Source of the DNA: Bacteroidales bacterium UBA5515
GTDB taxonomy: Bacteria > Bacteroidota > Bacteroidia > Bacteroidales > P3
NCBI GenBank assembly: GCA_002423895.1
Contig: DIOL01000005.1
Location: 1-42,931 of the forward strand
Length of the DNA stretch: 42,931 bases
Reading direction: 5' to 3'
Part shown: piece after piece, positions 7,971-16,470 of the stretch
Position numbering within the stretch: the stretch's first letter is position 1
Layout: each line of letters begins with the position of its first letter
Notes under the pieces: model-generated
Database searches by the model: none
What the model was told of the DNA's origin: nothing
What the model saw: only the letters and a program-made list of their open reading frames with translations
Program-made: the position numbers and the translations under genes

Positions 7971-8759
7971 ATGAGAGGGAACATTTGGTCAAGAGAAGAG
8001 TTAATTTTAGCTTTTAATTTGTATTTAAAACTACCATTTGGCAAGATAAATTACAATACACCTGAAATAATAGAACTTGCTACGTTATTAGGAAGATCAC
8101 CAAACTCTATTGCAATTAGATTAGCAAATTTTGCTTCTTGCGATCCTTATCATCAAAATCGAGGTGTTAAAGGAATGATTGGAGGATTGAAACAATGTCA
8201 ACCTATTTGGGATGAGTTTTCTAATAATAGAGAAAATTTAATTTTTGAAAGTGAGAAATTATTAGCTCAAAGACAGAATAAAACCATTGAATCAAAATTC
8301 AACGACTATATTTTAGATATAAATGATTTAAAAGGAGAAACTAAGATTAGAGAAATTAAAACACGAGTAAACCAAAATGTTTTTCGCCAAATTGTTCTCT
8401 CAAATTATGAAACAAAATGTGCCATAACTAATATTGATATACCTGAATTATTAGTTGCAAGTCATATTATACCATGGTCAATTAACGAAAATGAACGACT
8501 TAACCCTGAAAATGGAATATGTTTATCTCCTTTATATGATAAAGCATTTGATAAAGGATTAATAGGTATTAACACCAACTATGAAATAGTTCTATCCAAT
8601 AATCTAAAACAAAATACAACCAAAGAATATTTCTTTAACTTCTTCCAACCAATAGAAAAGAAAAAGCTCAATTTACCTAACAAATATCTCCCTAAAAAGG
8701 AATATTTAGAATGGCATTTAGATAATGTATTTAATACATCTAATACTTATTTGAAGTAA
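7971..8759 (+). CDS. HNH endonuclease
   Basis: This 262-residue protein has an N-terminal domain of about 90 residues (WSREELILAFNLY, then GRSPNSIAIRLANF) that looks like a DNA-binding helical unit, and a C-terminal HNH domain of the HNH_2 type: C150-AIT, LVASHIIPW with H165, then ERLNPENGICLS and LYDKAFDKG. The zinc and catalytic residues expected of the family are present, so it should be an active DNA nuclease. It follows the HIT gene closely and converges on the radical SAM gene. Such stand-alone HNH proteins often lie in defence islands. Confidence 0.85.
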   Translation: MRGNIWSREELILAFNLYLKLPFGKINYNTPEIIELATLLGRSPNSIAIRLANFASCDPYHQNRGVKGMIGGLKQCQPIWDEFSNNRENLIFESEKLLAQRQNKTIESKFNDYILDINDLKGETKIREIKTRVNQNVFRQIVLSNYETKCAITNIDIPELLVASHIIPWSINENERLNPENGICLSPLYDKAFDKGLIGINTNYEIVLSNNLKQNTTKEYFFNFFQPIEKKKLNLPNKYLPKKEYLEWHLDNVFNTSNTYLK

Positions 8760-8810
8760 TAAATTATAGAACAAAATTACACAAAAAGAAATTTATTTAG
8801 AACAAAAACA

Positions 8811-10781
8811 CTATAAAGATTTCCTTCTTAATTTTCTTGTAGGGTGTTGATCGTATTCTTTTTTTAATTTATATAGTTCAGAATTACTATTAATAACATT
8901 ATCTCTATAATCAACATATAAAATCAATAAATTTTTAAATTTTGGATTTACATTATTTATGTCAATTGTGCTGAATTTATTATGATGTATTATTTCCAAT
9001 AATTCTTTTGATTCTTTTTCATCAAGTAATAAAAAAGTTTCTTTCCACGTTTGCTCCCATGCCAATGTTGAAATATGATATTTCTTTTCTTCTCCTAACC
9101 ATTCGAAAAAATATCTATATAAAATCATTGTTTCAGGCATTTCTAAAATCTTAAAAAATTCATCTTCATTTGAACCAAAAGCTTTTTCAAAAAACTCTTT
9201 TCCCCTACCAACTTTTCCCTTGATTGCATTTAATATTGCTTGAATTGCTCTAATATATTTTCTATTCCAATAAACTCCTAAAAAATCACGATTAAACCTA
9301 TCTTCACCTGTTATTGGATGAAATTTCATTGGGAATGAATATATATTTATTTTTAACTCTTCACATAAATCTATATTAATCTTCAATCTTTGATAAAATT
9401 CTATTGGTTTATCTTTGAAATTGTAAAGTATATAATTTGAAAAATTTTTAATCCCAGCTTTTGCACTTAATCTAATAGCATTTTCATAATGATTTTTATC
9501 TTTTATATTATCAAAAGCTATTCTTAAAGGTCTAATATTAATTTTCCCAAGTAAATTTGCTTTTTCTTCATTAAATAAACGTGCGTCTACTCCTTGATTA
9601 AAATCCACATAACGCAATTTTGGTTTATTCTTAAAATATTTCTCGTATAATGGCAAAAGTTTATCAGAAACGAAAATTAAATTTTCTTTTGTTGTTGTAA
9701 ATATATTTAATAGTTCATATTCACTTAACAAATTATATATCTCTTGTTTCTGTTCTCCTTTAAGTTTATTAAGTAATTCAATATTTAAATTAAAAGTTTT
9801 TTTAATATAAGCAGTATCATTAATACCATTTATTAGATTATTGATAGATATAGCATATTGGTTAGGTTCAGTATATTTTGCATTTTTACCAAAACCACAT
9901 TCAATAATTTCATTAATAATATCTTTAAATTTGTCTGATGCTAAAACATTATTGTCAAGAAGTAAGAGATTTCTTTGTTCCCCATATTTTAATTTAGTTT
10001 CTTCAATTTTATTTTTAATAGGTATAAAGTTACAATAATCGGGTTCTAAAATTGGCACAGCACAAAAAGGACATTTTCTAATACAACCCCTTGTTATATA
10101 ACCATAATAAGCATCTTTTTCAGGATATTTATAATCAATTTCATCAAGAATTGAATAGTCTAATGATAATGTATCAACAATTACATCTTTATACTTTCCT
10201 AAAATTTTTAAATCATTATCTAACATTAGAGGTTTATTAAGCAAACCTTGTATAGGAGTTATACCAGTATTCTCAATAATATCATTATATAATAAAGTTG
10301 CAGAAACTCCACCAACAAAAATATCATTATTGCTCTTGACTAATTTTTTTGCAAAATTTATTGTTTCAATAGTAATATTCCAATAAAATGTAAATAATGT
10401 AGCTATATAAACCCTATCAAATAAAGGTTCATTCTCATATTTCTTTTTATGAAAATTAATCTTTTGTTCAATTATAGCTTGTTCTAAAAGAACTTGATAA
10501 TTGGATTTATTTATTGGAATATCATCTAAATCAATTTTTCCTCCTTTTTTTAAATAGTTTTTTATTGAAGTATAGTATAATCTCCAATTAATGTTTTCAT
10601 CTATATAAAAAAGTTTATCTATACATTTTTTTGTATATTTATCTAATATAAAATCTTTTAAATCCCCTTTATAAAAAGTGACTTTATCACCGAGAAGTCG
10701 ATGATAAGTAGATATTTTCATTAAGCCAATTGGAGGATATTTATTTTTGTAGTTCGGTTCTAATAAGAGTATGTTTCTCAT
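8811..10781 (-). CDS. radical SAM protein, large, B12-binding-like N-terminus
   Basis: This 656-residue protein has a CX3CX2C cluster motif, RGCIRKCPFC (C233, C237, C240), which binds the 4Fe-4S cluster that cleaves S-adenosylmethionine. The first 200 residues (LLLEPNYKNKYPPIGLMKI, then DIFVGGVSATLL) follow the plan of the cobalamin-binding-like domain found before many radical SAM cores, but I see no DxHxxG cobalamin-ligand motif, so B12 may not be bound. The core ends near 500, and a unique helical tail of about 150 residues ends in a very basic stretch (HPTRKLRRKSL). Its start codon overlaps the stop of the GHKL gene by 4 bp (ATGA), so it is the last gene of the four-gene operon. The substrate is unknown. 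Confidence 0.85.
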   Translation of the reverse strand: MRNILLLEPNYKNKYPPIGLMKISTYHRLLGDKVTFYKGDLKDFILDKYTKKCIDKLFYIDENINWRLYYTSIKNYLKKGGKIDLDDIPINKSNYQVLLEQAIIEQKINFHKKKYENEPLFDRVYIATLFTFYWNITIETINFAKKLVKSNNDIFVGGVSATLLYNDIIENTGITPIQGLLNKPLMLDNDLKILGKYKDVIVDTLSLDYSILDEIDYKYPEKDAYYGYITRGCIRKCPFCAVPILEPDYCNFIPIKNKIEETKLKYGEQRNLLLLDNNVLASDKFKDIINEIIECGFGKNAKYTEPNQYAISINNLINGINDTAYIKKTFNLNIELLNKLKGEQKQEIYNLLSEYELLNIFTTTKENLIFVSDKLLPLYEKYFKNKPKLRYVDFNQGVDARLFNEEKANLLGKINIRPLRIAFDNIKDKNHYENAIRLSAKAGIKNFSNYILYNFKDKPIEFYQRLKINIDLCEELKINIYSFPMKFHPITGEDRFNRDFLGVYWNRKYIRAIQAILNAIKGKVGRGKEFFEKAFGSNEDEFFKILEMPETMILYRYFFEWLGEEKKYHISTLAWEQTWKETFLLLDEKESKELLEIIHHNKFSTIDINNVNPKFKNLLILYVDYRDNVINSNSELYKLKKEYDQHPTRKLRRKSL

Positions 10782-12316
10782 TTATATTTTTCTTCAATTT
10801 TTTGGATCAAATTATCGGCAAGATCTTTTTTTAATACGTTACTTATTATTTCAAATATCTCACCAATAAATTTGCGTTCTTTCTTATTTAGTTTTGATAG
10901 TTTTTCTGTAATATAAATTGGTTTATCGTCATTATCTTCTTCAATTATATTAGGACTTTCTTCTAATGTATCAAGTTTTGAATAAGATTTTTCGATAATT
11001 TTATTCAAAGGCAATTCTTCTGAATTATCTTTTAAAGTATTTATTGTTTTTATTGCTTTTTCTTTTACTTCTCCTTGCTTTTGAAGTTTATTTTCTAATT
11101 CTTCTTTTTCTTCTTTATTTATATAACCTTTTTGATTTTTGGTATTATATTCTTCAATAATTTGATTAAACTTTTCTATATCTTTAAATGCGCTATTGAC
11201 TTTGGAAGCATCATAACATAGTTTGTAAATTGTTTTTTGAAAAAAATGACCTAATTTTGTTTCAAATTGATAATGTATGTCATTTTCAGAAAAATAATCA
11301 CGTCTTGCATTTGGATGTAAATCAGGGTGAACTGCATGAACTTCTCCAAAAAAGTAAAATTGAAAACGTCTGTCTTTATGTAGTTTTTGTAAAGTGTCAT
11401 CGTTTCCAATTTGAATATTGTGATTTCTTAATCTAAAACCTCTTGCGAAATTTATTTTTTGCAATGATTGAATTTTGCTTGTAAGAGCATACCAACCCCA
11501 ATAAAGAGGTTTGCCATCTTTATCATTTTCTTTAAAAAATATTATATCAATTACTTCGTCAACCTTTTTTTTATTGTTTATATCTCCCTCGTAAACATAC
11601 CATTTATATCCTTTAAATATTTGTTCTGTATTAACATATATTTGATATTCATCAATTGAAAAATTGTTTTTAGAAATATAATCATATATTTTAGGTGTAA
11701 GTGTAGCAAGTTTAAAAGGAACAGGTGCAACCATTGACAGGTATTCTCTTATATCTGACACATCTAATAAGTCATTATTTGTAACATCTTGCAATATTAC
11801 TTTGAAATAATGTTTATCAATATCTTCTTTTTCTTGTTTAAAAGTCGTTACTGCATCAATAACTTCGTGAGCCTCTTCCTTTTTTGAACGATTACCTATA
11901 ATTTTTTTTAGGTTAGCTGCATCCCAAGTCATTATTGATTTGACATTTTCACCTTTAACTGATGTTTCAAAAATCAGTTTATCACAATAACCTAACCCAC
12001 CCAATCTACCTATACCTCTAAATCCTTTATCAGAACCTTTTGTTTTTGTCGATTGAGCAATATTTTTTAATATTGGAAGAACTTGTGCAGATCCAATTCC
12101 AGTAGCATCATCTTCAAATTCTATTAATCTTTTTTCTTTATTAATAGTTATAAAGATATTACCTTCATCAATCAAGTTTATGCTTTTTGCTTTATCTATT
12201 GCATCAGCAGAATTTTGGATATATTCTCTGTAAATAAAACGAGCATCTTCGTACATTGAAGTCGTTAATGATTCAATGACATCTTTACCAATTAAAGTTC
12301 TATCTAAATTATCCAT
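10778..12316 (-). CDS. Hsp90-like (GHKL) ATPase
   Basis: The N-terminal 110 residues show the Bergerat ATP-binding fold: EYIQNSADAID with E31 and N35, then EDDATGIG (68-75), then KGFRGIGRLGGLGY (97-110). A middle region has a conserved RGFRLRNHNIQIG and a HPNARRDYF segment (334-342), typical of Hsp90-like ATPases that are separate from HtpG and often found in defence loci. Residues about 372-425 are a charged coiled coil, and the C-terminus is helical. It overlaps the HerA-like gene by 8 bp and the radical SAM gene by 4 bp, so all are translationally coupled. It may act as an ATP-driven clamp or switch for the complex; this is inference. Confidence 0.85.
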   Translation of the reverse strand: MDNLDRTLIGKDVIESLTTSMYEDARFIYREYIQNSADAIDKAKSINLIDEGNIFITINKEKRLIEFEDDATGIGSAQVLPILKNIAQSTKTKGSDKGFRGIGRLGGLGYCDKLIFETSVKGENVKSIMTWDAANLKKIIGNRSKKEEAHEVIDAVTTFKQEKEDIDKHYFKVILQDVTNNDLLDVSDIREYLSMVAPVPFKLATLTPKIYDYISKNNFSIDEYQIYVNTEQIFKGYKWYVYEGDINNKKKVDEVIDIIFFKENDKDGKPLYWGWYALTSKIQSLQKINFARGFRLRNHNIQIGNDDTLQKLHKDRRFQFYFFGEVHAVHPDLHPNARRDYFSENDIHYQFETKLGHFFQKTIYKLCYDASKVNSAFKDIEKFNQIIEEYNTKNQKGYINKEEKEELENKLQKQGEVKEKAIKTINTLKDNSEELPLNKIIEKSYSKLDTLEESPNIIEEDNDDKPIYITEKLSKLNKKERKFIGEIFEIISNVLKKDLADNLIQKIEEKYK

Positions 12317-13967
12317 TTTTGTATTGTTTATATAGAGGACGTGGGAATTTAATATTTAATGGTGAACGAAATACTGGATTTTGAATAATATATTCTCCTT
12401 GTTGTAATCTTGTAAGCATAGATTTATAAACTGACGGCATATATTGGTAATCCGATTTTGATACTTCAATTACATTTGTTCTTCCAAATGCGTGAGTTGC
12501 ACAATTTCCTTTAACTCTATCGTGAATATCACTTTTAAATTGTTCTGCTGAGAAAAGAATAATACCTAATGAACGACCTCTTTCAGTAATATCAAGTATT
12601 TGTCTTAAAATAGGAGAGTTTTTTGGAACATCTTTGCTACCATATTTGTTTAATTCATCGATGAAAATAATAATTTTTGAAGGTACTTCTTCATCGTCTC
12701 TATCAATTTGCCCTAATTTTAAATCATAAATTGCCCTCATAACATCGCCAAAAACAAAACCTTGTGCTTCTTCATCTAATTTTGCAATATCAATAACAAA
12801 TACATCATTTTTATGAATTTGTTTTATTGATTCTTTTAAGCTAACTTCATTATTTGATTTATTAATTGAATTTGAAAATAGTTCAGAATTTCTCGTTAAT
12901 GTTTTATTAAGCAATCGATAAAACTTTCTCCAACTTAAAACGGAGATTGTTTTATCTTTACCTGTATCACCTTTTTCTTGTCTGGTTTTTACTTCTTCTA
13001 ATAATTCAGTCCAATTTCCAATATCATTAAATTGACTATCTCCTGAAATTATTGTACTAACAATAGATTCCATTGTTTGTGTGGGATCATCTATGTTAGC
13101 AAATAAAAGATCTAAACTCACTTTATCATCTTCAAACCTATATTTATATTGAAATGCTTTTTCATATTTTCTTTGTAATTTTACATCATTAATATCTGCA
13201 TATGTAGTTGATTTAATATCTTTTGAAAATGGATAAAAATATTTTACATTACTAAAAGGTTTTTCTTCAAGCCCTAATTCTTTGTACATTTTATTATCAC
13301 TATCTTGTAACTCATCAGATGGTTCGTCAATCGCTAACAAATCACGACCTTTTACATTTAGAAAAACAAATGCAACACTTTCATCTTTTACAACCTTTAA
13401 ATATCTTTCTTGAATGTTTTTTAATAAAAACATTGCATAAGAGGTTTTTGATGCTAAACCTGAAATACCTGAAATATTTAAATGTGCTCCTTCTGGACCA
13501 ATCAAAAAATTAGAATTGAAATTTACTGGTATTGTAATTTTTTCTTCACCTTCATACATTTCAATAATACCGCAAGGTAATGGATTTTTTATATTCTTCA
13601 AACCTAATGCCTCAGTTACTTCATCAGAATTAGCAAGTGATACAATTGCTCCGTCTAGTACTGGTGTGTAAATATTTTTTGTATTTCCAACAACTTTTGC
13701 AGTTATATAATTCATACCTATTCTATTTGTGTAAGTTTTTGCTTCAACTTCACCAAAATCACTTGAAATATAACCTGCTAAAAAGCTTGCTCCATCAGTT
13801 AAATGATCAATTTCTTCAACAACTCCAAATGTAATAGAATTATTTAAATGGTTTACTTTTATTACATCAAAGGGCTTAATTACAAGTTGTTTGTCTGTCC
13901 AAAAGTAAAAATATTCTACTGTTGTTGGCACTTTTTCAGTAGCTATGATTTTTCCTATTTTCTTCAT
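12309..13967 (-). CDS. HerA-like DNA translocase ATPase
   Basis: This 552-residue protein has the HerA plan: a beta-rich HAS-barrel N-terminus (about 1-95), a P-loop GISGLASKTS (167-176), and a Walker B strand KIIIFIDELN (D437, E438), followed by an arginine-rich RGRSLGIILFSAEQF segment (463-477). HerA forms a hexamer that pumps DNA and works with the NurA nuclease. The P-loop has Ser173 where the usual motif has Gly before the Lys. The NurA-like gene ends 1 bp upstream, and the GHKL gene overlaps the end of this one by 8 bp. Confidence 0.85.
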   Translation of the reverse strand: MKKIGKIIATEKVPTTVEYFYFWTDKQLVIKPFDVIKVNHLNNSITFGVVEEIDHLTDGASFLAGYISSDFGEVEAKTYTNRIGMNYITAKVVGNTKNIYTPVLDGAIVSLANSDEVTEALGLKNIKNPLPCGIIEMYEGEEKITIPVNFNSNFLIGPEGAHLNISGISGLASKTSYAMFLLKNIQERYLKVVKDESVAFVFLNVKGRDLLAIDEPSDELQDSDNKMYKELGLEEKPFSNVKYFYPFSKDIKSTTYADINDVKLQRKYEKAFQYKYRFEDDKVSLDLLFANIDDPTQTMESIVSTIISGDSQFNDIGNWTELLEEVKTRQEKGDTGKDKTISVLSWRKFYRLLNKTLTRNSELFSNSINKSNNEVSLKESIKQIHKNDVFVIDIAKLDEEAQGFVFGDVMRAIYDLKLGQIDRDDEEVPSKIIIFIDELNKYGSKDVPKNSPILRQILDITERGRSLGIILFSAEQFKSDIHDRVKGNCATHAFGRTNVIEVSKSDYQYMPSVYKSMLTRLQQGEYIIQNPVFRSPLNIKFPRPLYKQYKNG

Positions 13968-13968
13968 A

Positions 13969-15138
13969 TTAGAATATATTTAGAAAGTTTATATCACTTA
14001 AATATTTGCTTTTAATAAAATTTTCTGTTAAATAAACTGGGTATAAATGATTTGCCCATCGGTTATCTTTTCCATAACAAACTGGATTTCTCTCATTAAT
14101 AATATTTGCTGTTATTAAATCTACTTCATTACTATCTAAGCCATTTTCTATTTCGTCATCGGTAATTAAGATTTTTTCTAATTTAAGTACACCAGCAAAA
14201 GGACTTGATGAATGCCTTTTTTCTCTAATTCTCACATACCATATTCCAAAATAAACATTTCCTACCAAGCCATTACAATATTTATAAACCGGAGTTCTGT
14301 GAAATAATTTAAGTTCAGCAATTTTATCGGCATTACTTTTCCCATTATTATCTACACAAAGACCAGGATTGAACATTTTTGAAACCCCTACAACTGATTT
14401 ATAATGATTTTTATATTTTATAAGTTCTTTGAAGTTGCTTGACTTCATAGGTTTGTATTGTAAAGATCCATCTTTAATTAAATATTGAGATGAGTTTATT
14501 AAATTTTTATCTGAAAGAGAAGCAACTATTATCTTTTCTGTTTCAATCATCTCATCTTGTATCGTAGCAATTCCAAGATTTTCATACTTTGTATTATCAT
14601 CTAGTTTTCTAGAATCATAAGATAGAATTTTGTCAAAATATAAATTCCTTTTTTCTAATGCAGAATGTTTATTAACTTTGTCTTTTAAATTATTAAAGAA
14701 TAATTTTGCCTCAGTTGCATTTGGGTTTGCTGCTCTTGGTAGAGATAAAACTAATTTATTGTTAAACTCAATACACTTAAAATTATCAGGTGATTTTCTT
14801 TGACAACAAGCAACTCCAATTTGTCCTGCTATTATAGGATAGACATTTCTATTTATTTCAATATCGTCAATTTTATATGTTCTTCTTGAACCATCTAAGA
14901 AAAATTGAAAAAGAGGTTTGTTATTAATATTTTTATCAGAAACATGTTTTACACTTTTAGTTGTATTTAAACTAGTATCTGTTTCTCCACAAGAATTTTT
15001 AATAAAAGTAAAAGAATCACCTTTATCATCATAGTCAAGTGTAGGTAATTTTAATTCTTCATCAGCACAATATTTATAAGATTGGTAACATTTACCATTC
15101 GTATCTTTTGCAATAATATCTAAAATTGAATTTGGCAT
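13969..15138 (-). CDS. NurA-domain nuclease
   Basis: This 389-residue protein shows the spaced motifs of the NurA 5'-3' nuclease fold: FFLDGSRR (79-86), an acidic QDEMIETE patch (194-201), LIKDGSLQY (220-228), SVVGVSK (248-254), and a C-terminal LYPVYLTENFIKS (365-377). The Asp, Glu and Lys residues match positions that hold metal in NurA. Overall similarity to archaeal NurA appears low, so the call depends on these motifs and on the HerA-like gene directly downstream with a 1-bp gap. It is the first gene of the operon. Cys-rich spots (C49, C111, C112, C121) are unusual for the family. Confidence 0.72.
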   Translation of the reverse strand: MPNSILDIIAKDTNGKCYQSYKYCADEELKLPTLDYDDKGDSFTFIKNSCGETDTSLNTTKSVKHVSDKNINNKPLFQFFLDGSRRTYKIDDIEINRNVYPIIAGQIGVACCQRKSPDNFKCIEFNNKLVLSLPRAANPNATEAKLFFNNLKDKVNKHSALEKRNLYFDKILSYDSRKLDDNTKYENLGIATIQDEMIETEKIIVASLSDKNLINSSQYLIKDGSLQYKPMKSSNFKELIKYKNHYKSVVGVSKMFNPGLCVDNNGKSNADKIAELKLFHRTPVYKYCNGLVGNVYFGIWYVRIREKRHSSSPFAGVLKLEKILITDDEIENGLDSNEVDLITANIINERNPVCYGKDNRWANHLYPVYLTENFIKSKYLSDINFLNIF

Positions 15139-15176
15139 ATGCTTTAATAATTACACCATGACTAAATAAATTATTG

Positions 15177-15184
15177 CAAATGTA
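15177..15184 (-). promoter_or_regulatory. -7 element of the nurA-herA operon
   Basis: The minus strand reads TACATTTG, which fits TAnnTTTG, 38 bp before the start codon of the NurA-like gene. No -33 TTTG is visible at the right distance, so the promoter may need an activator or be weak. Confidence 0.4.
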
Positions 15185-15392
15185 TAAAAAAATATCATAT
15201 AATTTAAGTAAAATACAATTATTTTATCAAATCAAGATACATAGAATTATAATTTAGGCTTTTATCATATAGATTATAATCCATCTATCAGATACGATAT
15301 ACTAATAATAAAACGTTTAGAACAATATATCCAATTCAACGTAAATATTCATTTAAATTGCTAATTAAAATAATAGAGGAAAATTATAGTTT

Positions 15393-15447
15393 GGATAACA
15401 TATCCTAATAATAATAACGTGTGGGAATATTATTCCCGCACGACGGG
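15393..15447 (+). repeat. palindromic module, degenerate copy
   Basis: GGATA-ACA-TATCC (15393-15405) is followed by an AATAATAATAA spacer and then by a GTGTGGGAATATTATTCCCGCAC hairpin in two arms, ending GACGGG. This is the same two-hairpin plan as the copies at 15451 and 15861. Confidence 0.7.
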
Positions 15448-15450
15448 TAA

Positions 15451-15548
15451 ATGAATAAATATCGGATTACAAATCCTAATAATAAAAGAAGTGCGGGAGT
15501 GCTTATCGACTTTGTCGCTTTGCACAGCAAAGAAATCCCGCACGACGG
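15451..15548 (+). repeat. palindromic module, long copy A
   Basis: This 98-bp copy matches 15861-15957 except for one extra A in the spacer. It has a small GGATT-ACA-AATCC palindrome and then a long hairpin with GTGCGGGA and TCCCGCAC arms (15491-15543) that encloses smaller CGAC/GTCG and CTTT/AAAG stems. The extra A shifts the frame relative to copy B. Confidence 0.9.
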
Positions 15549-15720
15549 GAGCACAACAATTTCTTAAAAAGGTTTATCACTTTATTCAACGATACTTCAA
15601 AATATCGATTAATTAAACGATAATATCAATTATCGCTATTTTAAACGATATTAAAGCAAATGAAATTTAAAAAAACAGTTTGGAATATTCTCTTTATTTA
15701 GGAATATTTTATATATTTTA

Positions 15721-15774
15721 CCGTCGTGCGGGATTTGCACTCCCGCACGATATTACTATAAGGATTTTTAATCC
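15721..15774 (-). repeat. palindromic module, inverted short copy
   Basis: This is the reverse orientation of the module: CCGTC, the GTGCGGGA/TCCCGCAC hairpin with a TTTGCAC loop, a spacer, then the GGATT/AATCC palindrome (15762-15774). Confidence 0.8.
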
Positions 15775-15860
15775 GTATAATATACAATCATCAAAGAATA
15801 TTTCTAAACAATGTATTAATCAAAATGTATTTGTACATATGCCAGCAAATTGAGTTTAAA

Positions 15861-15957
15861 ATGAATAAATATCGGATTACAAATCCTAATAATAAAGAAG
15901 TGCGGGAGTGCTTATCGACTTTGTCGCTTTGCACAGCAAAGAAATCCCGCACGACGG
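15861..15957 (+). repeat. palindromic module, long copy B, inside a gene start
   Basis: This 97-bp copy begins with ATGAATAAATATCGG, and that ATG is also the likely start codon of the gene that follows. The whole module is translated in frame into about 32 residues (ending KSRTT). Confidence 0.9.
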
Positions 15958-16454
15958 ATAAAGAAATGGGAATGGAGATTATAAAACAATTGTATGATAT
16001 TGGATGTATTTTCGATTATGCTGATAATACAACCATCATTTCAACTGTTTTTGATAAATTTGTAACAACAGAATTAAATTATAGAAAAAACTTACACAAT
16101 AAAACAGATGTTATTGATGATATTATAGATACTTCGTTAGAGATATGTTTGAGAGGTAAATATGGTAAAGCGGATTTTGAAATTCTTCAAAGAGGCATTG
16201 TACAAGTAACTTCATTTATATTTTCTGAAAAATATCATATTGAGAAAGAAATAGTTTCATCATCAAAAGTTGCATATTTGGCTGCAATAATTAAACATCA
16301 ATTGCAAAAGATTGAAAAATATAATCAAATAAAACCAAATGACATGAAAGATTGGAAGCTTACTGCTACACCATTAATCAAATTGAATAAACTTAAAAAG
16401 ACTAATACAGAAGCATTCTTTTACTTATATAAATTTCAAGAGATAAATTATTGA
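15861..16454 (+). CDS. hypothetical protein, possible AbiEii-type C-terminal fragment
   Basis: The reading frame (198 codons from this ATG) starts inside palindromic module B. Residues 1 to about 33 come from the repeat; the true protein probably begins near DKEMGMEIIKQLYDIG. The rest is helical, with SLEICLRGKYGKADFEILQ, then IFSEKYHIEKEI and SSKVAYLAAII. From memory this resembles the C-terminal helical part of AbiEii-type nucleotidyltransferase proteins of Bacteroidota, but the catalytic GGTSL-like motif is absent, so it may be a truncated remnant. An ATG at 15966 is the alternative start. It converges with the next gene. Confidence 0.5.
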   Translation: MNKYRITNPNNKEVRECLSTLSLCTAKKSRTTDKEMGMEIIKQLYDIGCIFDYADNTTIISTVFDKFVTTELNYRKNLHNKTDVIDDIIDTSLEICLRGKYGKADFEILQRGIVQVTSFIFSEKYHIEKEIVSSSKVAYLAAIIKHQLQKIEKYNQIKPNDMKDWKLTATPLIKLNKLKKTNTEAFFYLYKFQEINY

Positions 16455-16470
16455 TCTCTCCCCTTACTCT

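Larger units (their letters stand above)
15185..15860. other. AT-rich intergenic region with palindromic modules
   Basis: No gene is supported between the operon and the 15861 gene. The region is very AT-rich and contains three of the palindromic modules listed separately. Around 15590-15660 there is a cluster of CGAT words (CGATACTT, CGATTAATTAAACGATAATATCAA) with local dyad symmetry but no clear unit. Confidence 0.6.

Noticed and set aside
8811..10781. Radical SAM gene as a prokaryotic viperin
   Set aside because: It is about twice the usual length and the motif is followed by a different sequence; the N-terminal domain is cobalamin-binding-like.
15393..15957. Palindromic modules as an insertion sequence
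   Set aside because: No transposase frame, terminal repeats or target duplications are visible; they are short hairpin modules only.
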